From: Clostridium sp. CAG:451
GTDB taxonomy: Bacteria > Bacillota_I > Bacilli_A > RF39 > UBA660
Assembly: GCA_000438295.1 (NCBI GenBank)
Contig: FR901046.1
Location: forward strand, 1-5,742
DNA length: 5,742 nucleotides
Direction: 5' to 3'
This document shows positions 1 to 5,021 of this stretch, piece after piece. The position numbers and the translations under genes were made by a program. The stretch's first letter is position 1. Each line of letters begins with the position of its first letter. The notes beneath the pieces were generated by a model. The model was not told the origin of the DNA and made no database searches. It saw nothing but the letters and a program-made list of their open reading frames with translations.

Positions 1-120
1 GTGGGACACACGGGGTTAGCTCGCTTATGCTTAGTACAATGGTATTATCGAACGAGAACCGACTGTTCGCTTTTGTACGAAAGGAAGCCACCCACCTCTT
101 TAGGCGGGGGAGGATGTCAC
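1..120 (+). ncRNA. ssrS: 3' part of a structured RNA, probably 6S RNA (5' end outside window)
   Basis: This segment is about 53% G+C in an otherwise very AT-rich window, has no sensible reading frame, and ends just before a terminator, which is typical of a stable RNA. It folds as nested arms: GTGGG (1-5) with CCCAC (91-95), then GTACAA (34-39) with TTGTAC (73-78), then CGAAC (49-53) with GTTCG (65-69) around an 11-nt loop. A local hairpin can form in the 3' flank (91-97 with 102-108, one mismatch). A long rod with an apical arm, an internal bubble and a small hairpin on the 3' side of that bubble is the 6S RNA plan, and the GAAGCC at 84-89 resembles the segment after the apical arm of E. coli 6S. 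The final GATGTCAC should pair with the missing 5' end. 6S RNA binds housekeeping RNA polymerase and mimics an open promoter. The assignment is inferred from structure and partial sequence memory; another structured RNA is possible. Confidence 0.5.
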
Positions 121-126
121 AGAGTT

Positions 127-149
127 AAAGTGATTTAATCACTTTTTTT
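127..149 (+). terminator. Rho-independent terminator of the structured RNA
   Basis: AAAGTGAT (127-134) and ATCACTTT (138-145) form a perfect 8-bp stem with a 3-nt loop, and the T-run extends to 149. It separates the upstream RNA from spoIIIAH, so spoIIIAH needs its own promoter. Confidence 0.8.
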
Positions 150-169
150 GTTCTACTAAGATTATCCCT

Positions 170-182
170 TACATAGAATGTA
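170..182 (+). promoter_or_regulatory. Possible sigma-E-type -10 element for spoIIIAH
   Basis: CATAGAAT at 172-179 differs by one base from the sigma-E -10 consensus CATACAAT. B. subtilis spoIIIAH belongs to a sigma-E-controlled mother-cell operon. Start of transcription would fall near 186, giving a leader of about 19 nt that keeps the Shine-Dalgarno. No convincing -35 element is seen 14-15 bp upstream. The site also contains a small dyad, TACAT-AGA-ATGTA (170-182), which may be chance in AT-rich DNA. Confidence 0.3.
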
Positions 183-204
183 GTAAATTAAGGGAGGATA
201 TTTA

Positions 205-705
205 ATGATAAAGAAACAGAATCTGTGGTTTTTAACACTCTTTAGTTTAATACTAGTGCTTAGTGTCTACTATATTACAATGCCAAATGATCTCTTGGTT
301 GCTAAAAATGCTACTAATAAAAAAGAAACAGTTAAGAAAGATACTACTACAGTAAAAGAAAGTGATAATTTAACAGCACTTAGAGTTAGTAAAGAAGAAG
401 AAAGAGAAGAAGAAAAAAGTGACTTAAAAAAGACCATGACTAAAGAAGATGCTACTACCGAAGAAAAAAATAATGCCTATGAGCAGTTAAAATATCTAAA
501 TGAAGTAGAAGGGCAAGAAGAAAAACTAGAAAAGAAAGTAAAAGAAAAATATAATCTATCTTGTTTTATAAAAATAGATAACAGTGAAATAAAAGTAGTT
601 GCTGTTTCTAAAAAACATGATACCACTCTTGCTAATAATATTATGCGTCTTGTACAAGAAGAGTTTAAACAAAAGAAAAATATAACTGTTAAATTTGAAA
701 AATAG
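205..705 (+). CDS. spoIIIAH: Stage III sporulation protein AH (SpoIIIAH)
   Basis: This 166-aa protein is recognisable end to end. The N-terminus MIKKQNLWFLTLFSLILVLS and following VYYIT give one membrane helix (about residues 8-27) and closely match B. subtilis SpoIIIAH. A variable lysine/threonine-rich linker follows to about 55. The C-terminal domain begins at R60-V-S-K-E-E-E-R-E and includes the family signatures DATTEEKNNAYEQ, LNEVEG (98-103) and a terminal VKFE. In the family this domain resembles the YscJ/FliF ring-building fold. It spans the outer forespore membrane from the mother cell and binds forespore SpoIIQ to form the channel that supports late forespore gene expression. It is about 50 residues shorter than the B. 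subtilis protein, mostly in the linker. The start is supported by AGGGAGG at 191-197, 7 nt before the ATG. Unusually, its upstream neighbour is an RNA rather than spoIIIAG, and gerE and gerM follow. Confidence 0.93.
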   Translation: MIKKQNLWFLTLFSLILVLSVYYITMPNDLLVAKNATNKKETVKKDTTTVKESDNLTALRVSKEEEREEEKSDLKKTMTKEDATTEEKNNAYEQLKYLNEVEGQEEKLEKKVKEKYNLSCFIKIDNSEIKVVAVSKKHDTTLANNIMRLVQEEFKQKKNITVKFEK

Positions 706-708
706 TCT

Positions 709-740
709 AGGATTTTACCCACAACAAAAATCCTTTTTTT
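709..740 (+). terminator. Rho-independent terminator of spoIIIAH
   Basis: AGGATTTT (709-716) pairs perfectly with AAAATCCT (727-734) around a 10-nt loop, followed by a T-run to 740. It starts four bases after the spoIIIAH stop. The loop carries the likely -35 element of the next promoter. Confidence 0.85.
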
Positions 741-749
741 CATATGATA
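720..749 (+). promoter_or_regulatory. Sigma-K-type promoter of gerE
   Basis: CATATGATA at 741-749 is an exact match to the sigma-K -10 consensus CATANNNTA. CACA at 720-723 fits the -35 core (mACm) with a 17-bp spacer. B. subtilis gerE is transcribed by sigma-K RNA polymerase, so both sequence and target agree. Transcription would begin near 756, leaving a leader of about 37 nt that includes the gerE ribosome binding site. The -35 lies in the loop of the spoIIIAH terminator. Confidence 0.65.
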
Positions 750-792
750 CTATGAAATAGTGTAAATAACTTATGGGGAAAGGGGAGTTAAG

Positions 793-999
793 ATGTATCA
801 AAAGATACTAACTGCTAGGGAAAAGACTGTTTTTGAACTATTAATTACTGGTAAGACTACAAAAGAAATTGCTACCATCTTAAAAATAAGTGAAAAGACA
901 GTTAGAAATCATATATCAAATGTAATGCAAAAACTTGGAGTAAAAGGAAGAAGTAGTGCCGTAGTAGAACTATTAAAATTAAAAGAAATACATTTGTAA
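793..999 (+). CDS. gerE: GerE, late mother-cell transcription regulator
   Basis: A 68-aa stand-alone LuxR-type helix-turn-helix protein. B. subtilis GerE is 74 aa and equally lacks a receiver domain. Family residues are in place: T7-A-R-E10 at the start of helix 1, GKTTKEIA (20-27), ISEKTVRNHISNVMQKLGVK (32-51) as the turn and recognition helix, then GRSSAVVELLKL. The run from KTTKEIA to VVELL is nearly identical to the B. subtilis protein, which separates it from response-regulator output domains. In the family GerE acts in the mother cell after sigma-K to activate or repress spore coat genes. The start is set by AAGGGGAG (780-787) 5 nt before the ATG. It has its own sigma-K-like promoter and a terminator that begins within its stop codon, so it appears monocistronic. 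The gerE-gerM neighbourhood also exists, less tightly, in Bacillus. Confidence 0.92.
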   Translation: MYQKILTAREKTVFELLITGKTTKEIATILKISEKTVRNHISNVMQKLGVKGRSSAVVELLKLKEIHL

Positions 1000-1022
1000 A
1001 GTACTAGATAAAGTACTTTTTT
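998..1022 (+). terminator. Rho-independent terminator of gerE, overlapping its stop codon
   Basis: AAAGTACT (998-1005) pairs with AGTACTTT (1012-1019), 8 bp with a 6-nt loop, followed by T's to 1022. The 5' arm starts inside the gerE TAA (997-999). It is made only of weak-to-moderate pairs, so some read-through into gerM is possible. Confidence 0.75.
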
Positions 1023-1046
1023 CATAATATATATTAGGTGAATTAT

Positions 1047-1994
1047 ATGTTACGGAAAAAAGCAATAAGAAAAGTCTTTATTACTACTATGAGTCTTTTT
1101 ATTATTATGACTATTTATACTATTCCGATAGAAGATAAGCTAAATAGTAAAAATGTATCTTTAGAAATAGAATATGTAACTTCACTTGGAAATCATTCTA
1201 TCTACCTTCTTGATAAGAATAACTACTTAGTAAAGATGAAAGTACTTTTAGATAGTAATAACTTAAAAGAAAATATAAAAACAATTATTTCTTATCTAAC
1301 TGAGTCTAACTCACTAAAATATACTGATTCCTTAAAGCCAGTAATACCAGTTAATACTAAACTTAAAAATATAACTATTAATGATAAACAAGTAACTCTT
1401 AACTTTTCTAAAGATATTTTAAAAGTTAGTAATAAACTAGAAAAGAAAATGATAGAATCTATTGTTTATAGTCTAACAGAGTTAGATGATATTGATGAAG
1501 TTATGATTAAAGTAGAAGATAAACTTTTAGAGGAGTATCCTAACTGTAAAGAAAAAATAACTTATCCCTTAAAAAGAGATTTTGGAATAAATAAAAATTA
1601 TCAATTTACTAAAACTAATAATATAAATAAAACAGTAGTATATTATCTAGAAGAAGTTAATAATAACTCTTACTATGTACCAGTTACATCATATACAAAT
1701 GACTCAAGAGATAAAATAGATATAATTATAGAAGAGTTAACTACCGGTTATATTTATGAACCTAATCTAATGAGTATAGTAAAAGAAGACTTGACACTAC
1801 TTGATAAGAGTGTAAATGAGCAAGTAATGATTCTAAACTTTAATGATGCTTTATTTGATTCTAGTGGTAAAGTTAAAGAAGAAGTACTTTATACTATTGG
1901 TTATTCTGTATTTGACAATTATGATGTAAATGTTATTTCTTATAGAGTTAATGATAAGGAAGTTGTTAATTTACAAAAGAAAAAAATGCCTTAG
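1047..1994 (+). CDS. gerM: GerM-like sporulation/germination protein with two GerMN domains
   Basis: A 315-aa protein with a short basic N-terminus, one hydrophobic helix (about residues 10-28) and two copies of the GerMN domain. The first copy is around residues 50-160 (IPVNTKLKNI, then VTLNFSKDIL, then ESIVYSLTEL). The second is around 195-310 (VVYYLEE, EELTTG, VMILNFNDALF, VLYTIGYSVF). The repeated pattern of 'hydrophobic-LNF-D-L' followed by a helix is the family hallmark. In B. subtilis GerM is a mother-cell protein needed to position SpoIIIAH and SpoIIQ. Here it lies one gene away from spoIIIAH. Unlike the B. subtilis lipoprotein, no lipobox cysteine follows the N-terminal helix, so it is probably anchored by that helix. 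I place the start at ATG 1047 because AGGTGA (1036-1041) lies 5 nt upstream; a GTG at 1038 is part of that ribosome binding site. Confidence 0.85.
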   Translation: MLRKKAIRKVFITTMSLFIIMTIYTIPIEDKLNSKNVSLEIEYVTSLGNHSIYLLDKNNYLVKMKVLLDSNNLKENIKTIISYLTESNSLKYTDSLKPVIPVNTKLKNITINDKQVTLNFSKDILKVSNKLEKKMIESIVYSLTELDDIDEVMIKVEDKLLEEYPNCKEKITYPLKRDFGINKNYQFTKTNNINKTVVYYLEEVNNNSYYVPVTSYTNDSRDKIDIIIEELTTGYIYEPNLMSIVKEDLTLLDKSVNEQVMILNFNDALFDSSGKVKEEVLYTIGYSVFDNYDVNVISYRVNDKEVVNLQKKKMP

Positions 1995-2012
1995 TAGTTA
2001 TTGCTATTTTTT
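1979..2012 (+). terminator. Weak terminator-like structure after gerM
   Basis: The A-run plus TGC around 1981-1989 can pair with GC-T-ATTTTTT at 2003-2012 with one bulge, around a loop holding the gerM stop, and ends in a T-run. The stem is mostly A-T, so termination may be inefficient. It overlaps the -35 of the next promoter. Confidence 0.3.
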
Positions 2013-2030
2013 AATAAGCTATGGTATACT
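2001..2030 (+). promoter_or_regulatory. Housekeeping (sigma-A) extended -10 promoter of the TasA-like gene
   Basis: TATACT at 2025-2030 is preceded by TGG (2022-2024), giving an extended -10 (TGN) element. TTGCTA at 2001-2006 is a 4/6 -35 with an 18-bp spacer. The predicted start near 2037 keeps the AAGGTGG ribosome binding site. The gene is therefore probably expressed in growing cells, unlike the sporulation genes before it. Confidence 0.6.
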
Positions 2031-2054
2031 TACAGTGTAAGGTGGTTAATATAT

Positions 2055-2603
2055 ATGGAAAACTTAAGAAAAAATAATAAAGTATTAGTTATTATGCTGT
2101 TAGCATTTGTTATTGTTATAATAGCCCTAACTGCAGCTGTTTTTTCCTACAGCAAGCCTGGGACAGTAGAAAATAAAATTACTCTTGGTAAACTAGAATT
2201 GACTTTAACAGAAGGTAATGCTATAACACTTAATGATACTTATCCGATGACAGATGATGATGGAAAAAAGTTAACGGGCTTTACTTTTAGTTTAAAAAAT
2301 ACGGGTAGTACGGCATCAACTTACAGTATTTATCTTGACGATGTTAGTGTAGATAGTGGAGATACTAGACTTAATGATAAATATATCAAATATAGTTTTA
2401 CTAAAGATTCTGTAGTAGGAGCTGTTAAACCTTTAACTGATTTGGGAACTAATCAACAAAGAGTATTAGATACAGGTACTATTGCTAAAAATACTACTAT
2501 AAATTATAACTTAAAATTATGGGTTTCTTCTGATATTGATGCTGATATTGGTGGTCAAGTCTGGAAGGGAAAACTTAGAATAGAAGGAGAACAAGTTCAT
2601 TAA
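2055..2603 (+). CDS. Secreted TasA/SipW-substrate-like surface protein
   Basis: A 182-aa protein with a charged N-terminus, a strong hydrophobic segment (about residues 9-30), then a beta-rich extracellular domain. The join after the helix, AAVFSYSKPG...N-K-I-T-L-G-K-L-E-L-T-L, resembles SipW-type signal peptides, where an aromatic/Ser motif is followed by 'N...G.L.L'. The segment FTFSLKNTGSTASTYSIYLD is the 'alternating strand, N-T/S-G-S, aromatic' region seen in TasA, camelysin (M73) and related matrix proteins. Late parts (TIAKNTTINYNLKLWV, G-G-Q-V-W-K-G-K) look like the closing strands of the same fold. No peptidase motif is evident. Family members form matrix fibres or decorate the cell surface. 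The start is ATG 2055 behind AAGGTGG (2039-2045); a TTG at 2001 would place residues over the promoter. No SipW-type peptidase gene is visible here. The fold call is by pattern and needs a profile search. Confidence 0.55.
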   Translation: MENLRKNNKVLVIMLLAFVIVIIALTAAVFSYSKPGTVENKITLGKLELTLTEGNAITLNDTYPMTDDDGKKLTGFTFSLKNTGSTASTYSIYLDDVSVDSGDTRLNDKYIKYSFTKDSVVGAVKPLTDLGTNQQRVLDTGTIAKNTTINYNLKLWVSSDIDADIGGQVWKGKLRIEGEQVH

Positions 2604-2617
2604 AACTTGTTTTTTTT
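2590..2617 (+). terminator. Rho-independent terminator with the stop codon in its loop
   Basis: AACAAGTT (2590-2597) pairs perfectly with AACTTGTT (2604-2611), followed by T's to 2617. The 5' arm is coding sequence of the TasA-like gene and its TAA stop (2601-2603) sits in the 6-nt loop. Confidence 0.85.
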
Positions 2618-2657
2618 AGACTAATTACCTTTTTCATTATAAAAAAGTTACATATCA

Positions 2658-2669
2658 TATATTAGGTGA
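2658..2669 (+). promoter_or_regulatory. Start-deciding ribosome binding site motif TATATTAGGTGA (one of three copies)
   Basis: The identical 12-mer occurs at 1030-1041, 2658-2669 and 4139-4150, each ending exactly 5 nt before the chosen start codon (ATG 1047, ATG 2675, TTG 4156). AGGTGA complements the 3' end of 16S rRNA. Each copy also contains an in-frame GTG that could be mistaken for the start. Confidence 0.7.
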
Positions 2670-2674
2670 TATGT

Positions 2675-2959
2675 ATGAATGAAATATCAATTAAAAATCT
2701 TACTAGTTTAGATAAACTTAATCTAATAGATATAAGAGCTAACTATTTATATGTAAGAGGAACTCTTCCTTTTGCAGTAAATATACCATATCAAGCATTA
2801 AAAAGTTATCCTAATAACTATCTAAAGAGAAATGAAGAGTACTATTTATTTTGTGAAAGTGGGATAGAAAGTAAGAAACTATCTAATTATTTAAATGCTT
2901 TAGGATTTAATACTTATAGTATAAAAGAAGGGTATTTAGAAATTAAAAATAATAATTGA
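2675..2959 (+). CDS. Single-domain rhodanese-like sulfurtransferase
   Basis: A 94-aa protein that is one complete rhodanese domain. Landmarks in order are the early D19-I-R (the conserved D-x-R), YVRGTLPFAVNIPY (26-39) matching 'G-h-I-P-G-A-x-N-I-P', the strand YYLFC, the active-site loop C60-E-S-G-I-E-S66, and the final GFNTYSIKEGY with the conserved Gly-Tyr. Cys60 would carry the persulfide. The loop keeps the C-x-x-G-x-x-S arrangement of bacterial single-domain rhodaneses, so the protein is probably active. In the family these cytoplasmic proteins pass sulfur to acceptors or take part in thiol chemistry; the partner is not indicated by neighbours. The start is ATG 2675, 5 nt after AGGTGA; GTG 2666 lies within that site. 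A terminator precedes the gene, none follows it, and the stop overlaps the -35 of the rmuC promoter, so rmuC may also receive read-through. Confidence 0.85.
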   Translation: MNEISIKNLTSLDKLNLIDIRANYLYVRGTLPFAVNIPYQALKSYPNNYLKRNEEYYLFCESGIESKKLSNYLNALGFNTYSIKEGYLEIKNNN

Positions 2960-2985
2960 CCAAAAATATGTTTGTAATATATAAT
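2956..2985 (+). promoter_or_regulatory. Strong sigma-A promoter of rmuC
   Basis: TTGACC (2956-2961, 5/6) and TATAAT (2980-2985, 6/6) are separated by 18 bp. The -35 includes the TGA stop of the rhodanese gene. Predicted transcription would start at about 2992, exactly where the AGGGTGA ribosome binding site (2992-2998) begins, giving an unusually short leader of about 13 nt. Confidence 0.65.
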
Positions 2986-3004
2986 TTATTTAGGGTGAAG
3001 AAAA

Positions 3005-4072
3005 ATGGATTATATAATTATTGGCTTACTTATTGTAAACCTAATATTACTGGTAATAAGTTTAATGAAAAACATTAATGAAAGAGAAATAACTACTAGA
3101 TTACAAACATTAGAGATTAATACTATGAAAGAATTACAAAGTTTTAAAGATGATTTAAATAAGAGTCTTCATAGTGACTTTGAACACTTAAATGAACAAG
3201 TAGAAAAAAGACTATTAGCAGTTAATGAACAAGTTAATTTAAGACTTGATCAAAACTTTGAAAAGACTAATAAGACTTTTACTAATGTCATAGAAAGACT
3301 TAGTAAGATAGATGAAGCTCAAAAGAAGATAGATATTTTATCAAGCGATATAATCTCTCTTCAAAGTATTTTAACTGATAAGAAAACAAGAGGAATATAT
3401 GGAGAGGTTCATCTAAAACATTTAATGAGTAATATCTTTGGAGAGAAGAATGATACTATATATCGTTTACAGTATCCACTACCAAATGGTACTATTGTTG
3501 ATTGTATTTTATTCGCACCATCACCTTTAGGAACGATTGGTATTGATTCTAAATTTCCTCTAGAACATTACCAAAAGATGGTTGATAGAAAGTTATCAAA
3601 AGAAGAAAGATTAATCGCTGAAAAACAATTTAAATTAGATGTAAAAAAACATATAGATGCCATTGCAGATAAATATATAATTGAAGGTGTTACTAGTAGA
3701 CAAGCTATTATGTTTTTACCAGCAGAAGCAATATTTGCAGAGATTAATGCTTATCATCAAGACTTAGTAGATTATGCTTATAGAAGAAGAGTTTTTATCA
3801 CTAGTCCTACAACCTTAATATCTACACTAACCGTTATTCAAATGATTATTAAGAATATGGAAAAAGACAAATACACCTCTATTATTCATGAAGAGTTAAA
3901 TAAATTAGGCTTAGAGTTTGCTAGATATAAGGAACGCTGGGATAAGTTATCTAAAAGTATTCAAACAGTTAATAAAGATGTTGAAAATGTATCTATTACT
4001 ACTGATAAAATATCAAAGAAATTTACATCTATCAATCAAGTAGATATAAAAGCTTTAAAAGAAGAAGTCTAA
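3005..4072 (+). CDS. rmuC: RmuC-family DNA recombination protein
   Basis: A 355-aa protein with RmuC architecture. An N-terminal membrane helix (about residues 3-20) is followed by a long coiled coil (25-125, heptad-rich with repeated 'L-N-E-Q-V' segments), then a nuclease-fold domain. The domain opens with R129-G-I-Y-G-E134, matching the family 'RG-x-W-G-E'. It continues with D166 in TIVDCILF and D181-S-K183 in IGIDSKFP, the expected PD-(D/E)xK positions. MFLPAEAIFAE and RRRVFITSPTTL are further family blocks, and a C-terminal coiled coil ends the protein. RmuC limits inversion and rearrangement at short inverted repeats in E. coli, and nuclease activity is predicted from the fold. The start has AGGGTGA (2992-2998) 6 nt upstream. 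Flanked by a promoter and a terminator, it can be expressed alone, with possible additional transcription from the rhodanese gene. Confidence 0.9.
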   Translation: MDYIIIGLLIVNLILLVISLMKNINEREITTRLQTLEINTMKELQSFKDDLNKSLHSDFEHLNEQVEKRLLAVNEQVNLRLDQNFEKTNKTFTNVIERLSKIDEAQKKIDILSSDIISLQSILTDKKTRGIYGEVHLKHLMSNIFGEKNDTIYRLQYPLPNGTIVDCILFAPSPLGTIGIDSKFPLEHYQKMVDRKLSKEERLIAEKQFKLDVKKHIDAIADKYIIEGVTSRQAIMFLPAEAIFAEINAYHQDLVDYAYRRRVFITSPTTLISTLTVIQMIIKNMEKDKYTSIIHEELNKLGLEFARYKERWDKLSKSIQTVNKDVENVSITTDKISKKFTSINQVDIKALKEEV

Positions 4073-4086
4073 TTATAGGCTTTTTT
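4061..4086 (+). terminator. Rho-independent terminator overlapping the end of rmuC
   Basis: AAGTCT (4065-4070) pairs with AGGCTT (4077-4082) with one wobble, extended by GAAG (4061-4064) with TTTT (4083-4086). The loop contains part of the rmuC stop codon. The T-run is 4081-4086. Confidence 0.65.
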
Positions 4087-4088
4087 CT

Positions 4089-4118
4089 TTGTATAAATCC
4101 TTTAATAATTTGTATACT
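4089..4118 (+). promoter_or_regulatory. Candidate sigma-A promoter for the small membrane protein/yjbA pair
   Basis: TATACT (4113-4118, 5/6) lies 18 bp after TTGTAT (4089-4094, 3/6). Transcription near 4125 would give a leader of about 31 nt containing TATATTAGGTGA. The promoter lies directly after the rmuC terminator, where one is needed. Confidence 0.45.
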
Positions 4119-4155
4119 AAAAATAGATTGGAATAAAGTATATTAGGTGAATAAT

Positions 4156-4362
4156 TTGACTAGAATAATAATATATCTATTAGGATTTATGTTTACAACA
4201 CTAGGTTTTTTCTACTTTATCTGTTATACCAATCTATTTACTTTTGGTTATTCATTTAGTGAGTATTTAAACTTTATGTTTACCCATTATAAGACTTATA
4301 GTCTATTACTAGGAATAATTCTACTTGTTATTTCTATCTATGGAAGGAGAGAGAAAAGATGA
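4156..4362 (+). CDS. Small two-helix membrane protein, unknown function (TTG start)
   Basis: A 68-aa hydrophobic protein. Helix 1 spans about residues 3-24 (IIIYLLGFMFTTLGFFYFI). A loop rich in aromatic residues follows (YTNLFTFGYSFSEYLNFMF). Helix 2 is about 49-64 (LLLGIILLVISIYG), and the tail is basic, RREKR. The basic tail suggests both ends face the cytoplasm. I place the start at TTG 4156: AGGTGA (4145-4150) ends 5 nt before it, the same geometry as gerM and the rhodanese gene, whereas GTG 4147 is inside that site. The stop TGA overlaps the ATG of the next gene (ATGA at 4359-4362), so translation of the two is probably coupled. I do not recognise a named family. The coding call rests on the ribosome binding site, the clear membrane pattern and the tight coupling. 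Confidence 0.75.
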   Translation: MTRIIIYLLGFMFTTLGFFYFICYTNLFTFGYSFSEYLNFMFTHYKTYSLLLGIILLVISIYGRREKR

Positions 4363-5000
4363 TATATATTTATGATATTTTACTAAACTTAAGACAAATG
4401 GATGAAGGATTAGAGTTTTATGAGTGGAAGGAAGATGACTTAATTGAACATATCAAAAAGGTACCCTTATTTAAAGTATCTAAGACTTTAATAGAAGATT
4501 TATTTACTAATAAGTTACAACTAGATATAACAATATTACCTAAAATTAGAAATAAAGCTATCTGCTACTTTAATGGTGAGACTAAACAAATACCATATCT
4601 TGTTTTACTATCAGATGGTAGAAAGTGTTTTGCTATAGAATTAGATAATAAGGGTAATACCCTATATAAAAGTAGTTTATTACTAGATGAAGAAGAAGAG
4701 GTACTTGAAATGACTGAAGAGTTAGTAGAGTTACCTATTGGATATAAAAAAACAAAGATAAAGAATAATAAAGATCAATTAACTAGATTTGAAAAGGATA
4801 ATCAAAAGTTTTTGTTAAGAGAGTTAGAGAAAATAAAGGATAATAAAGAAGAAATAAATTATCTATATGAAGAGTACTTTGATAATAACTTAACTAGTAT
4901 AGAGGATAAATTTAATACTTTAAAAGATAATATATATAAATGTAATAGTAATTATATTAAAGAGTTAAAAAGTTTCTTCTTAATTAATAAAAACGTATAA
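4359..5000 (+). CDS. yjbA: YjbA/UPF0736 (DUF3603) family protein, function unknown
   Basis: A 213-aa soluble protein resembling B. subtilis YjbA (about 250 aa). The start MIYIYDILLN matches the family 'M-x-L-x-D-V-W-V-N'. FYEWKEDD (20-27) matches the family 'EWRKDD', and VPLFKV (35-40) matches 'VPLLKV'. The central strands YLVLLSDGRKCFAIELD correspond to 'CFVVTDGKG-x-x-A-x-D'. The C-terminal LTRFEKDNQKFLL (141-153) corresponds to 'LTRKERQLKQLL', followed by a charged helical region. It lacks the long middle insertion of Bacillus homologues. No function is established for the family. The start is ATG 4359 with AAGGAG (4344-4349) 9 nt upstream, inside the preceding gene, and the two reading frames overlap by 4 nt. 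This coupling to a small membrane protein is the main clue to its role: the pair may work at the membrane. The last codons overlap a TATAAT that probably drives the next gene. Confidence 0.75.
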   Translation: MIYIYDILLNLRQMDEGLEFYEWKEDDLIEHIKKVPLFKVSKTLIEDLFTNKLQLDITILPKIRNKAICYFNGETKQIPYLVLLSDGRKCFAIELDNKGNTLYKSSLLLDEEEEVLEMTEELVELPIGYKKTKIKNNKDQLTRFEKDNQKFLLRELEKIKDNKEEINYLYEEYFDNNLTSIEDKFNTLKDNIYKCNSNYIKELKSFFLINKNV

Positions 5001-5001
5001 T
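4996..5001 (+). promoter_or_regulatory. Candidate -10 element for the lipoprotein gene
   Basis: TATAAT (4996-5001) matches the housekeeping -10 exactly and overlaps the yjbA stop codon. The -35 region (TTTCTT, 17 bp upstream) is poor. A start near 5008 would put the hairpin at 5022-5044 close to the 5' end of the mRNA. No terminator separates yjbA from this gene, so read-through is also possible. Confidence 0.35.
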
Positions 5002-5021
5002 TTCTAAATATTAGTACAATC

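Noticed and set aside
1..120. SRP RNA, tmRNA, RNase P RNA or T-box leader
   Set aside because: GGAAGC at 83-88 recalls the SRP loop, but the partner GGTCAGGT is absent. There is no CCA 3' end or tRNA-like TPsiC arm, no RNase P core motifs and no T-box GGTGG sequence before an aminoacyl-tRNA synthetase or amino-acid gene.
477..743. Minus-strand open frame of 88 codons opposite spoIIIAH
   Set aside because: It lies almost wholly antisense to a clearly recognisable gene, runs through that gene's terminator, has low-complexity Phe/Ser-rich content and lacks a convincing ribosome binding site.
1003..1031. Sigma-K/E-like promoter for gerM (AC, then CATAATATA at 1023-1031)
   Set aside because: The match is good, but transcription would begin around 1037 inside the AGGTGA ribosome binding site, and TA-rich matches are common here. 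Read-through from gerE is as likely.
2001..2054. Upstream TTG-initiated extension of the TasA-like protein
   Set aside because: It would translate the extended -10 promoter and lacks a ribosome binding site, while ATG 2055 follows AAGGTGG and gives a normal signal-peptide N-terminus.
2651..2659. CATATCATA as a mother-cell promoter for the rhodanese gene
   Set aside because: The -10 pattern fits, but no AC or ATATT element lies at the right distance upstream and the start would fall in the ribosome binding site.
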